Shown here piece after piece: positions 33,537 through 44,069 of a DNA stretch of 64,000 nt. The position numbers and the translations under genes are program-made. The notes under the pieces were generated by a model. That model was not told where the DNA came from. It did not search any database and saw nothing but the letters and a program-made list of their open reading frames with translations. Origin of the DNA: Pictodentalium vernedei (Eukaryota; Mollusca; Scaphopoda; Dentaliida; Dentaliidae); NCBI GenBank assembly GCA_031216915.1, contig CM062290.1, positions 167,729,453 through 167,793,452 of the forward strand. The letters run 5' to 3'. Each line of letters starts with the position of its first letter. The first letter of the stretch is position 1.

Positions 33537-33772
33537 ATTTATTTATTTATTTATTGGTGTTTAAAGTCACATACTTCTGCACAATGGCTAATCATGACCA
33601 CAACATGGAGATAAAGTCAAGGTCAGTCAATCATTTATACCCCATGTTGCCTATTTCAGAGGACTCACACCCCAAGCATTAGTGACTGAGTCCTATTTTA
33701 CCAGTGAAACAAAGCTTGTCTACCACAGTAAACAAGCACTGCCTCACACCCCCGGGGATCCTACTGGGGCAG
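33537..33772 (-). mobile_element. SINE-like retroposon, family V, imperfect TSD
   Basis: This is a full family V copy with a (TATT)n tail at the left and a GGGATCCTACTGGGG head at the right. The flanks CAGTATTGAAGT and CAGTACAGAAGT form a 12 bp direct repeat with two mismatches. The stretch 33201-33536 to its left has no supported gene. Confidence 0.65.
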
Positions 33773-33852
33773 TACAGAAGTGATTAGAAAAAAAGCTACC
33801 CATCACCACCCACCTGTCTTTATTTATAATATTTATACTCCCTACCTGAAGA

Positions 33853-34003
33853 GAATGTCAAGTTCAGTCAATCGTTTTAAACCCATATTGCCGATTTTCA
33901 AGGACTTCCACCACAAGCATTGGTAACTGGGTCCTATTTTATCAGTAAAACAGACTGTTTACCACAGTAAACAAGTACTGCTTTACTTCCCGTGTTTCTG
34001 ACA
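33853..34003 (-). mobile_element. SINE-like family V fragment
   Basis: AGTTCAGTCAATCGTTT through CCGATTTTCAAGGACTTCCA to TTTACTTCCCGTGTTT matches the head half of family V. The tail is missing. Confidence 0.6.
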
Positions 34004-34389
34004 GGGCCATCAGTCTTTGAAAACAATATTGTAATAATACTATTCTTTTTGTTAAAAATGTATCATAAAAAATTAAACAATGCCATTCTACTTCAAACCC
34101 GACATTTGTAAATCTTATTATAATGCAGGGGGCATTCATCTGGAATGATTTCAATAATTCTGGCAAACTATTTGTGCTTTAAAAGCCTTTTTATTTTGTC
34201 CATTCCATTTGGTTTAAATTGGAAGTTCCATTAATATTTGATAAAACAAATTACTTTCAAAGTAGAAGAATGTCAAAACAAACATGATTTGTGTTCAATC
34301 TAAATGATACTTTGGGTGATAACTCCACTCAACAGGTGATTTAGTTAACAATCCATTCTCCACACACTGTACACAGAGAAAACAATTGG

Positions 34390-34530
34390 GCAGTGGAGCG
34401 CAACTGTCAAGACTCAACATTTTAATTCTGTTGTATAAGCAGTGTTAGCAGCAGTTGAAGGCAAGTGCACAATCGTCATGCAGTATGCCTTAGCACACAG
34501 CATCACCATGCCCCCATGTGGAGTCCAACT
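34390..34530 (-). mobile_element. Fragment of the shared SINE body
   Basis: AACTGTCAAGACTCAACATT, GTTGAAGGCAAGTGCACAAT, ATGCAGTATGCCTTAGCACA and CATGCCCCCATGTGGAGTC match the body common to the SINEs at 19463, 43108 and 49543. Both the head and the tail are lost. Confidence 0.65.
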
Positions 34531-34819
34531 GGTTAAACAGTGGGAAAATTTGATACTTTTAATTTAATCATAATGCCAGACACTGAGAATGCATAATATC
34601 AAGCATAATGGAAGTGTCAATTAGGCCCCTGCGAATATTTTTTTTTTTTCGACTTGAACTTGCCCAAAAAAGTGTGAGTCAACCAATCATCATATTTGAA
34701 CCCAGCGAGCCGAAACCAGGTTCCAAGTGCAGTTTTGCATGCGATATTTCCAGTTTAAAATAGCCACATTAAGACTTTTTGGCATTGTACTGATGATTAA
34801 TCCACATATTCATTCTAAC

Positions 34820-35597
34820 ATTCGAACCACCGCCATGCCAATGTAAACAAAACCAGCGTCCTTTCTTAATTCTATGGCATGCGAGTAATTTGAAAAAGAC
34901 AAGTACTGTCGCTGATTTCTTCTGAGGTGCAGTTCATAGAATTAAGTGCTTAGATGCAACTATCTTATGAATAATTAAATAATTGAGTATTCCATGTGTT
35001 CTGTACTGGCCTCGCATATACTTGGTAAACTAGCATTCCCTTTTGGGGTCTGTCGGTGGCCGAGTGGTGTGCATGGTTCAGTATAGTTTCGCTAGGCGGT
35101 TGGTGCCGAAGGAAACTCTCTCAGCATGGGTCCGAACCCCCGTCATGCCAATGTAAACAAAACCAGCATCCTTTCTTAATTCTATGGCATCCGAGAAATT
35201 TGAAAAAGACAAGTACTGTCGCTGATTTCTTCTGAGGTGCAGTTCGTAGAATTAAGTGCTTAGATGCAACTATCTGATGAATAATTAAATAAATGAGTAT
35301 TCCGTGTGTTCAGTACTGGCCTCGCATATACTTGGTTAACTAGCATTCCCCTTTGGGGTCTGTCGGTGGCCGAGTGGTGTGCGTGGTTCAGTATAGTTTC
35401 GCTAGGCGGATGGTGCCGAAGGAAACTCTCTTGGCGTGGGTTCGAACCCCCGTCATGCCAATGTAAACAAAACCAGCGTCCTTTCTTAATTCTATGGCAT
35501 GCAAGAAATTTGAAAAAGACAAGTACTGTCGCTGATTTCTTCTGAGGTGCAATTCGTAGAATTAAGTGCTTAGATGCAACTATCTGATGAATAACAT
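34820..35597 (+). repeat. Tandem array of a tRNA-derived SINE, period 310 bp
   Basis: ACCAGCGTCCTTTCTTAATT recurs at 34851, 35161 and 35471 with exactly 310 bp spacing. Units two and three include a tRNA-like head (35052 and 35362). Unit one begins in the middle of the B box. The units differ by only a few bases, so the duplication is recent relative to the SINE. Each body contains CTTAATTCTATG facing GTAGAATTAAG. Confidence 0.85.
35362..35453 (+). promoter_or_regulatory. tRNA-Ser/Leu-like SINE head with Pol III A and B boxes
   Basis: GTCGGTGGCCGAGTGGTG gives a class-II tRNA type A box (TGGCCGAGTGG), and GGTTCGAACCC (about 35439-35449) is a consensus B box. The spacing and the unpaired middle do not allow a standard cloverleaf, so I call it a SINE promoter, not a tRNA gene. 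The same head is at 35052-35143. Confidence 0.7.
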
Positions 35598-35865
35598 TCA
35601 ACAGTTTGTACGTTAACAATGCAGCACGCTTGGTTGAATAGGAGACAAAGAAACTGTATGTACAAGTGATTGTTTTGCACCCTTCTTGACTTTAAGCTTG
35701 GCAATCCAATCAGATCATCCAAACTTGCCTCATTATGAAGCGATGGATGCTTCTTACTGAAGTGTACCAGAAGTGAGATGTAGTCCCTGTCGCTTGAGTT
35801 TTGTACAAAGTCTTACATGTATTACATGTGAGTGTAGCCATGGCTTTATCCACTGCAAAATATGA

Positions 35866-35930
35866 GTGTATTACCGATGTCATTTGGAATCATGAGACTC
35901 ACATGATTCCAAATCATATTGGTAATGCAC
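35866..35930. repeat. 65 bp inverted repeat
   Basis: Arms of 29 bases (GTGTATTACCGATGT... and its partner) match at about 25 of 29. The inner 13 bases ATTTGGAATCATG are perfect, separated by 7 bases. It lies inside the hAT-like element and may be that element's own internal palindrome. Confidence 0.7.
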
Positions 35931-36164
35931 TGTAAGTTCCATGTTGACAATGTGTGCTTGCAGTTCGTGCTCAATTCCTCGCATTGTTTCGACAATTTAG
36001 CCAGTATTAAATGCACAAATGTACGTATACCGAGACATTTATTAATCTGGGTTTTTTTTTCATATTCGATTTTTATATTCGAGATTTTATTTTTGACTTG
36101 AATTCAACTCGAATTAGTTGATTACTCGACCTTGACTCAAAACATCAAATATTCACAGGAGCCT

Positions 36165-37400
36165 CATAATGACACTGAAGCTTAGGCCATGGTTAACAGA
36201 TCTTCAGCTTAGCATTATCCACAACATTTTGTTTTTTGTCCAAAATAATCATGTGCTTTCCTTGATTATTCACAACTATCTAAAAAAAAACTGAATTTCC
36301 CATGTGTGACAGAACAGGAAAAATGCAAAATGTGTGCTTTTTTATAGCACACAATTTTTCAATAACTTATGACATTCACATAAGACACATTAAATACACA
36401 ATTTGAAATTTGAAACAGATCAGGTGCGAGATGTTGCCTGTAGAGTGTGCTAAAGGAATTGTGGATGGAGAGAGGTAGGATGTACAGACATATGATCGCA
36501 ACCCATCGCAATAGCTCATACTTGACATCAAGTCGAGATAAAAATAATGAAAATCTGGTCATATAAATATATGCTCATGCAGACATTTACCAATTTTTGC
36601 ATTTCTATTCTTTGAAAAAAGTTGTTCTCTATCCCAGATACTCCAATAATCCTTACATATGTTTACAGCAACATCTACAAACCCAAAACTATTTAATTTG
36701 CCCATTTCACTTTTATTTTTTCTCTGGTTTAGGTGTTCGTTCATGGACATATTCTATATGACCAATTTTTGACATTTTGTTAATGACAGGCTGAACAAGA
36801 AGATGTTGTCATCCTTGTGTTATATATTTTTAAACAGGTAATTTTGGTGTTTTATTTATTACAATTAGAGCATCAGAGACTAGTGCATGGAATATAAGTT
36901 TACGCAAAGTGATTAGTACAGAGTGGGAGGTAATTACTGGTTTGCAGGAACTGTGTTACTTATGGAATTGTCGCTGATGTCCAGTAGCATTTTTAGCAGG
37001 GGTCGATTTAATTTTTTTAAATTTAATAGTTTTATAACATGGATAAATTGGGATTAGCATTTCCGATTATTTACATCATTTTTCATTTGAAATTTATTAG
37101 CTATAGTTGAAAATTGATTCAAAAACTGCTATACAAATCCAGTGAAATTGAGCCCTGATATTTAGCTGCCACCCATTATGATTTGAGATAACAGAGTAAT
37201 GCTAAACTGAAAATTAATTAACCATGGCCTTACTTTGACTTTATGGTGCATTTATGGGATGTATGTTGTAATAGTCTCACTAATGGTGCATTCAAGTGAA
37301 TTGTGACTAATTATTGATTTTTTATCTGTCATAAATAAAAGAAACTTGATTTTAAATTGCAACTGCCAATATCCCTGCAATATGAAATCAATAACTACTT
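36165..37400. other. Unassigned A/T-rich stretch
   Basis: No gene or repeat family is recognised. Near 36480-36545, ATGATCGCAACCCATCGCAA and CTTGACATCAAGTCGAGATAA resemble the CTTGACTTTGTCAAGTT-type 3' terminus of tandem-unit elements, so an old element end is likely there. Confidence 0.4.
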
Positions 37401-39005
37401 GGTGGCCCAAAAAACCTTGGCACATATTTTGAACCTCCAATGAGTTTCAACTTGATTTTCAAAGGTTCGAAGTTGATATGTCATACTATGCTTCAGATAT
37501 CAGCAGGACCGTCTTTCAAAATTGATGGCACTATTTTTTAGCTTTAGATTATACCACACACTAAAAAGTGGAGTTAATTTCAAAATTTTTGGTTCCATCC
37601 ACTTTCCGGGGTAATGAAATGCACATATGAACTTCAGGAATGCATTAGGGGTTTATAAATGCAATTTCCAGAAATTATGAAAAATGGACTTGGGGTCCCA
37701 TCGGTGACTCCCAAGAGACCTTGACCCATATTTTGAATCTCCACTGCACCTTGACTCATTTGGTGTTGGTCTCAGGTTCAAATGTCAAACCATGCTTGAG
37801 ATATGAGCTCGACACATTTTCAAAATTGGAGGATCTGTGCACAGTATACATGTTTGAACTTCGAGAATGTATAAGAGTGTCATAAAAGGCAATTTCTAGC
37901 AATTCTGAAAAATGCCTTCAGTTAACTCCAGGGTGACCTCAGTGACCATGACACATATTTTGAACCTGCAATGAGTTTTGACTCATTTAGTGTTGGGCGA
38001 TAGGTCATACTATGCTTGAGATAGGAGTGTGGGCCCTTTCAATATTTTGGGTTCAGCCCACTTTGCTGTATAAATGTAACCTTCAGATTGTTCTGAAGAA
38101 ATCCAAAATGGCTGCCATGGTGGTCATTGTGGGTGGCCATCTGTGACCAGAATAGGTTATTCTCAAGAAAACTGATTTATGAATGTGACCTGCAGCCTAT
38201 GCTGAAAAAAGCAAAGATGGTTGGTGTGGCAGCCATTACCATGACCAAAATAGGATGCACTCGTCTATTCATCATACCAACTCACCTTGCAGAGATTATA
38301 GAAAATTGATGCAAAAATATGACCTGCAGCCTGTTCTGAAGAAATCAATGATGGGTGCCGTGAGGCATTGTGGACAGTCAATCATGACAATAATGGGACG
38401 TTCTCATCTAGTCATGAAATTTGGCGATGATAGGAAGAATACTGAGGACTGTAGCCCATGCGGAATGAATTGTGGACTGGAGGTCAGATAAATCAAAGAT
38501 GGGTACCACAGCAGCCATTACATATGTCCGACTATGACCAACATAGGACATTGCTTTCTCCTCATTATACAAAGACATTCTGCCGAGGTTCAAGAAAACT
38601 TCATAAATGCTACCTGCAAGCTGTTCTGGATAAAGCCAGATGGCCATCTTGGCTGCCATTATGGACAGCCAATGGTGACCAAAATATAGACATCTTATTT
38701 ACTTAATATATTAAGTTAACCTGCTGAGTTACATGGAAATTGATGCATAAATGTGACCTGCAGCCTGTGCTGACGAAATTCAAGATCGCTGCTGTGGTGG
38801 CCATTGCAGGCAGCTAACTGTGACCATAATGGGAGGTTCTCATCTAGGCATAAACCTGATCATGCACATAAAGGTTGACGATGATCAAAAAAGAACTAAG
38901 GGCTGAAGCCTGTGCTGAACAAATTGTGGACAAACATACAGACTAACAGACATCCCACACACCTTGACAATAACTTAACTTGACTTCACCAAATTGAACT
39001 AAAAA
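37400..39005 (+). mobile_element. Tandem-unit element with GACCTGCAGCCTGTGCTG units
   Basis: An upstream set of units carries CATATTTTGAACCTCCAATG-type words (about 37425, 37726, 37955). A downstream set carries GACCTGCAGCCT near 38168, 38320, 38595 and 38754, with CAAAATGGCTGCCATGGTGG and ATGACCAAAATAGGA. The end is AACTTGACTTCACCAAATTGAACTAAA near 38975-39003. The same downstream units occur at 55440-55934. It is non-coding. Confidence 0.6.
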
Positions 39006-39053
39006 GAATTCTGATCTTGCCTATTGTTTTATAAGGGGAGAATCAATCAATTA

Positions 39054-39383
39054 TTTATCTGTTGGTGTTTTAGGTCACTTGCTGCATCTATAAATATTAT
39101 ATGACTTGCTAAACAAGTGCAAAGTCAAGTTAAGTCAATCGATCATACCTCAGTTGCCAACAGTCCTACTTTACCAGTTCATTTATTTAGTGGTGTTTTT
39201 TTGTCAATTTCAGCATCTCTGGCTATCTCATGACCACAACATAGGTATGAAGTCAAGTTTAGCAAATCGTTTACAATTATACTGCCCACTTCAGAGGACT
39301 TTTGCCCCAGTCATTGGTTCCAGGTTGTATTTTACGACTAAAGCAGAATAGCTCCACTCCCCGGGGTTCCCATAGGGCTATTC
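39054..39383 (-). mobile_element. Two adjacent SINE-like family V copies
   Basis: The first copy (39054-39175) is truncated. The second (39180-39383) begins TTTATTTAGTGGTGTTTTTT, has the TCAGCATCTCTGGCTAT subfamily insert, and ends CCCCGGGGTTCCCATAGGG. No clean duplications are seen. Confidence 0.55.
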
Positions 39384-40082
39384 GGCCCGTAAAAGAGAAC
39401 TTGTTTACTGAAGAAAATAAACACTGCTCCATTCCTGGAGCACCTACAAGGAGAGTGGATCATTACTAAAAAAAAATACCGAAAGTGTAAATTTCCACCT
39501 GACAGTTATTTACAGTACAATACTATGATTACAAAAGTGGAGAGAATTTCAATCGGGTCATGACACAGTTGCAATCCAGATGACATTATCTTTCCAACAT
39601 ACAGAACTTTAGAATCTTGCTTGTCCGAAAAAAAAAGTGAGAACATTGAATTTGCTATTTTCGTTTTTTTTTTGTTTTTTTTTGGGGGGGGGGGGGGGGG
39701 GGGAGGGGGTGGTTGTGATCCATTCTGATTGCACAATATTTTATTTGGGACATACCCACTGGTGTATAAGTGTGTTGCGAAGCAATCGTGGTTGTCTGAT
39801 CAAAAAAAAAATAACACTTTTGTTACATTCTATTTCTGAGAAACACATAAAATCATAACATCAAGAATCACTGTGTGAAATCTCGTGATCTGTGAGATGA
39901 ATGTTTGCTTGTGGACAATCTTCTGTTTTTTTTTATTTACTTTGTCCCTCCTACTGTAAAATAATACCACGAAAAATGTTTTTTTATCCTTCACTCAAAT
40001 CAGCTTTGAACAAGGATTCTCAGAAATTTAAACCTCTCCAGTAAACAAGATCAAATGGGGATATTGCAGTGAAGAAAAATTA
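39384..40082. other. Unassigned, with 20-base poly(G)
   Basis: No gene is supported. A T-rich stretch leads into 20 consecutive G (39684-39703). A second GAACTTGTTTACTGAAGAAA...TCCATTCCTGGAGC phrase at about 39398-39450 may be a decayed SINE head. Confidence 0.4.
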
Positions 40083-40116
40083 TTAACCCTTTACCTAACA
40101 TGATCTAAAGACACTA

Positions 40117-40777
40117 CAGGGCTGCAATGATTAATCGTGAAACAAATGTATCGCAATTCTTTCTGACAATATGTATCACAATTTGCTTGCACTGTATCAT
40201 GTTACATGTAGACCCCAAATTTTATGAATATTTTGTTAATAACACTTCAAAAATGGCCTCATTGTTGACTATTCACATCCATTATATATAGTTTTCCTTT
40301 GAAATCGGGATTGTAGAAGTTTGAAATTACTTTGTTCTCGGGTATTTGTTATCAACGAATAGCAAAAACCATTAACCTCGCTCTTGAACCTTTATTTACT
40401 ATGATCCTACAAATCACAAATTCCTGTGAACTGAAGAGTGTGTCACGATGTTTTGTTGTCAAGAAGTTTGAGAAATCTAATGTCATTGAAATGAAATCAA
40501 GGTGCTTGACCGAAAACTGTACGATAATTTGTTATTTGGTCATTGTGTGGTTGATATTTGACTTTTCCCTCTACTCACCACCCAGTAGAAATGTTAGGAC
40601 TCCACAAAAGAAATCTACAGTTATGGACCACTAGGTGACCCGGTGGCTCATAACTGCAGATTTGCTTCTTGTGACCTCACTTTTTGATGATGGATGAGCA
40701 TATCGTGATAAGTATCGAATCATGGGGATCGTATCGTGATATGCATCGAATCATGAGAAAACAATGTTGCAGCCCTA
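40117..40777. mobile_element. hAT-like MITE, CAGGGCTGCAA ends, nested
   Basis: CAGGGCTGCAATGATTAATC and the complement of the right end (AGGGCTGCAACATTG) form the terminal repeats, with ATCGTGATA-type subterminal words. The flanks AGACACTA (40109-40116) and CAACACTA (40778-40785) agree at 6 of 8. The interior is shared with 29563-29985. Confidence 0.7.
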
Positions 40778-40900
40778 CAACACTAGGAACAAAAACTCAC
40801 AATTTAAAAAACCAAAATTTCAATATTTTGCCTACAAACCTAAGTGTATGGCCCCTCACTGCATTGAGCTCAATGAGTTCGTGCAAATGATGGCTCAAAA

Positions 40901-41314
40901 CAGGGTTCTTACACTTGGTAGGAAATAAAGATTCATACTTTTTCCAGACATGTTGGCCTATTACCTATTCCCGTTCAAGTACTTCAACTTGTCACAAACC
41001 TGACTGCTGGGGGGTTGGTTTTGACGAAAACAGTCCACAACAAAAGGTAACTTTTTGGTCCAAAAACATTTGCACGAATGTCATTTTTTCATACCCATGT
41101 GGTTCATAAAAGTTGCTCATATACGTAGACAATGAACATTAAATTACCAGGAATGTATTTTTTTATATCAAGTGATTTAAAGTGGGTTCAAAAAATTTAT
41201 TACCATACTTTTTCAACACTTTTAAGTGTTTTTTCATACTTTTTCAAGACACTCTCCAGACCAACACAAATCTGTAAATGTTTTCTGGAAGTTCAAAACT
41301 GTGTAAGAACCCTG
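40901..41314. mobile_element. hAT-like MITE with perfect 14 bp TIRs
   Basis: CAGGGTTCTTACAC (40901-40914) and its exact complement GTGTAAGAACCCTG (41301-41314) bound 414 bp. The interior has TTCATACTTTTTCAAGACAC and CTCCAGACC, close to the subterminal CAAGGACTTTTCAAGG of the autonomous hAT at 19959, suggesting a related family. The flanking octamers do not match. Confidence 0.75.
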
Positions 41315-41519
41315 TTACAAGCTACATTTTTGAGGACAAAAGTGACAAAATAAAATATGATGAGCAAGTTTTGGAAATAGTGCTTTTATTTTTGGCTGTA
41401 ATATTAGGTAAAGGGTTCAAATATTTTGTGCCCATCCTTAACTTTATTTTATTAAACAGAAACTCTCTAACTGCAACACTAACTGATCTCACAAGCTCAT
41501 TTTAATTAGAGGTATTCAT

Positions 41520-42096
41520 CAGAGCTCCAGATATATATATACATATAAGCATTGCAACATTTTCTTTTTAAGCAAAAAGACACTGGGAATAATTTGTGGG
41601 CATACAAATGAATTTTCTATTCACCAAAAAACATTGATAATCTGTCACATGCACGAAAAGAACAAACAGGACTGTGATTGAAAAAGCTTTATCTTTCTCA
41701 GTTGGATTGCCATAGGATTGTGATCTGTTCGCAACATAATTCGCAAACCAGCAGCGATCTTGTCAAAATTCTCTGCCCACTATTGTACTACTATTGTAAT
41801 GACAGTACTGCACACTTTTTGGAAATCTCTGCCAGATGGCACAAGTGGACAAGAAAAAAAAAAAAATTTTATTACATTTTTAGATTGCTTATGTGCGACT
41901 AAAAAATGTACCGGTAATCAAATATCACAATTTATCTGCTTGTGCCTAGCACTTATGGTGAAAAAATCTGATGTGACATAACATCGCCACCCCAAAACAT
42001 GTAAATTACTCTTTGTATATTTTATTTTGTATTCTAAATTCTAAATAAATATGAGGGGTTAATACTCTTTGTTCCAAAATCTCATCTGGAGCTCTG
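41520..42096. mobile_element. hAT-like MITE, CAGAGCTCCAGAT ends
   Basis: CAGAGCTCCAGAT (41520-41532) and its exact complement (42084-42096) form 13 bp terminal inverted repeats around 577 bp of A/T-rich DNA. Frames inside (41678-41981) show no known domain. No convincing 8 bp duplication is seen. Confidence 0.6.
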
Positions 42097-42465
42097 AGTC
42101 ATGTTTGCTTCACTTTGAAAATGAGTTGTAAACTATTAGCATTTGATACACTTTTTCATGTTGGGTAAATGTACAAGCTAAGAACTTACCTGCATGTTAA
42201 CAGGCCTCTAAAAAATTTCATATTCACATAACCAAGAATCGATCATTTACAGAGACAACAATGTTACACACCACAAAGTTTCAAATTTTTGTTGCTAACT
42301 TGACAAAACTAGTAAATTTTAAATGATAATGCATTCTTATGTTTCATATAACATGCTGCTAAAAAAGCATGATCCAAATCAATAAATAACTTGAATAATT
42401 ATACCTCATGATAAAACACAGACCTACTTCCCCATGTTTTCTGACATGTGATTTATTTCTTTATT
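42097..42465. other. Unassigned A/T-rich stretch
   Basis: I see no supported gene, repeat or structural element here. Confidence 0.4.
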
Positions 42466-42682
42466 GATTGATTGCTTGGGGTTTAACAACACTTTTGACA
42501 GCAAGGTCACTTCGTGGCAGACAGTTTTACGGGTGGAAGTCGGAGTACCCACAGAGAACCACCGAGCAATCATCAGATTCCCCAAATACTAACAACTCTA
42601 CACAAGCAGAGTTAGCATAGGTTGAAGACAAGTGCACCATTGATGTGCAGTACACCTTAGTATACAGTGCAACTGTGCCCCC

Positions 42683-44069
42683 TGTTATAGCCCCCATATT
42701 ATATTGAGATTGATATATCCTTAGTTGATAATTATATGATAGATATTTTTTTATTTCTGCATTTTCTGACTGGCCTGTCTCATTTGCACTGAGTGACCTT
42801 TGTTTACATCTTTGTTACACTAATATATTGTACATATAGCTGTTGATTGTTTAAGTAGGTCAAGGAACTTGTTTACTTGAACGATAACAGAATCACCTAG
42901 AAACTGTTAAGAACTTTGTAGAATTTTCATCTTCTGGAACATTCTATCCGGTTACTATATAAAGGTTTGTCAACAGAATTTAAAACTCATTTTTTTAGAA
43001 AGCCATTTCAGAAAGACTCACTTCAGTTGTTTCCATTGGAGCTTATTATTGTTTCAGAACAGTGCATTTATTATAGAAGCAGTGCTTCTTTGTGATTTTG
43101 GAAGATTTTTTTTTTTTTTTTTTTTTCATTAGGGTTTAACGACACATTAACATCCAGGGTCATATCATGTTGGTGACAGTTTTACAGGTGGAGGAAACCG
43201 AAGAATCCGGAGAGAACCACCAAGCAACGATGAGCAGCTGTCAGCTCCCCAACATCGTAACCCTGAACTCTGCACTGCAGCACAGGCAGGGTTAGATTGG
43301 TTGAAGACATGCGCACTTTCGACGTGCAGTACGCCTTAGTACACAGCGTCATCGTGCCCCCATGTAGGCAGTCGGGGTCAAGTGCCTTGCCCAAGGACAC
43401 AACGCGGGAGCATGAATCAGTCGCTGAAATGGTCACCAATCCAACTACTAACCGTGCTCGACGTTGCTGAACTTCGGTGATCTGATGAGAACCGGTTACC
43501 GCGACGCCACACCGCCCCCATTTTTGGAAGATTGATTCCAAAAGAGAATTTTGAAGAGAATCTATTCGTCTTGGAAAAGAGAATTTATACTTTCTGTGAA
43601 ACAGATTATTATTTTGTGAAAAGCCAGGATTCTACTGGATTATTTGGAAATTACCTGTGACACCAATACTTCTTGGATTTTTACTCCATTTGAATTTTGC
43701 GGAGCATTTTATTATATTTTATTGGAGACTGCTGAAATTTCTAAGTGAAAATTTTATTACAAATCTACGAGATGCTGTTTCTGAAGAGACATTCTTGGAT
43801 TTAATACTACCAGCTGGTAACTTTCTTCACAAGATCCTTCACCACTGGATTAATGGATTCTCTCAAACTGTACTTTGGACTAATTCAATAATTGATAAGT
43901 ACCACTGTTTTTATTTTCTGTAAACCAATTAGTGTAAAAGAGCTTTGTATCATTTTTTTTTTATATTAATTTTTTTTAATTAAATTTCAGAATAGTTAAA
44001 TTCATAGTTATTGACGCTGATTCTCAGATTTCTTTCTGTTACCATTATCAATATTTCCATACCGTAACA
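42683..44069 (+). mobile_element. Solo LTR-like fossil, 5 bp TSD, with nested SINE
   Basis: The unit starts TGTTATAGCCCCC and ends CCGTAACA. The terminal TGTTA/TAACA inverted pair is typical of LTRs. CCCCC occurs on both sides (42678-42682 and 44070-44074) as a 5 bp duplication, common in Ty3/gypsy- and BEL-like elements. A TATA-like CTATATAAAGG lies near 42955. Without the nested SINE it is about 960 bp. No internal retroviral genes accompany it, so it looks like a solo LTR fossil. It is younger than the host SINE and older than the nested one. Confidence 0.7.
43108..43521 (-). mobile_element. 5S rRNA-headed SINE with perfect 12 bp TSD
   Basis: TTTTGGAAGATT at 43096-43107 and 43522-43533 are identical. 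On the minus strand the head (complement of about 43431-43495) reads TCTCATCAGATCACCGAAG, GAAGTTCAGCAACGTCG and GGTTAGTAGTTGGATTGGTG. These align with the 5S rRNA A box and C box (5S: AAGCTAAGCAGGGTCG and GGTTAGTACTTGGATGGGAG). The body (GTGCCTTGCCCAAGGACACA, CCCCCATGTAGGCAG, GAGAGAACCACCAAGCAA) is that of the tRNA-headed SINE at 19463. The 3' tail is poly(A). It is an SINE3-class element. Confidence 0.85.

Larger units (their letters stand above)
34623..36164. mobile_element. hAT-like element with AGGCCCCTGCGAATATT ends
   Basis: AGGCCCCTGCGAATATTT and the complement of the right end, AGGCTCCTGTGAATATTT, are imperfect terminal inverted repeats, each followed by TTCGACTTGAA/GTCGAG-type subterminal words. 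Inside lie the SINE tandem (34820-35597) and a long inverted repeat (35866-35930). No transposase or clean 8 bp duplication was seen. Confidence 0.5.
40087..41415. mobile_element. piggyBac-like MITE, twice interrupted
   Basis: TTAA (40083-40086) plus CCCTTTACCTAACAT at the left, and ATATTAGGTAAAGGG with TTCA at the right, give matching ends. The family centre GGCCCCTCACTGCATTGAGC lies at about 40850. Two hAT-type MITEs (40117-40777 and 40901-41314) are inserted, expanding a roughly 250 bp element to 1.3 kb. Confidence 0.65.

Noticed and set aside
35362-35453. Functional tRNA-Ser or tRNA-Leu gene
   Set aside because: The A and B boxes are good, but the intervening sequence is too long and does not fold into a cloverleaf. 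It is repeated with a SINE body, so it is a SINE head.
43431-43495. Genuine 5S rRNA gene
   Set aside because: Only the internal promoter region resembles 5S. The 3' part diverges into the SINE body and the unit has retroposition duplications.
43182-43541. 119-codon minus frame
   Set aside because: It lies almost wholly in the 5S-headed SINE and reads through its promoter and body. No protein family is recognisable.
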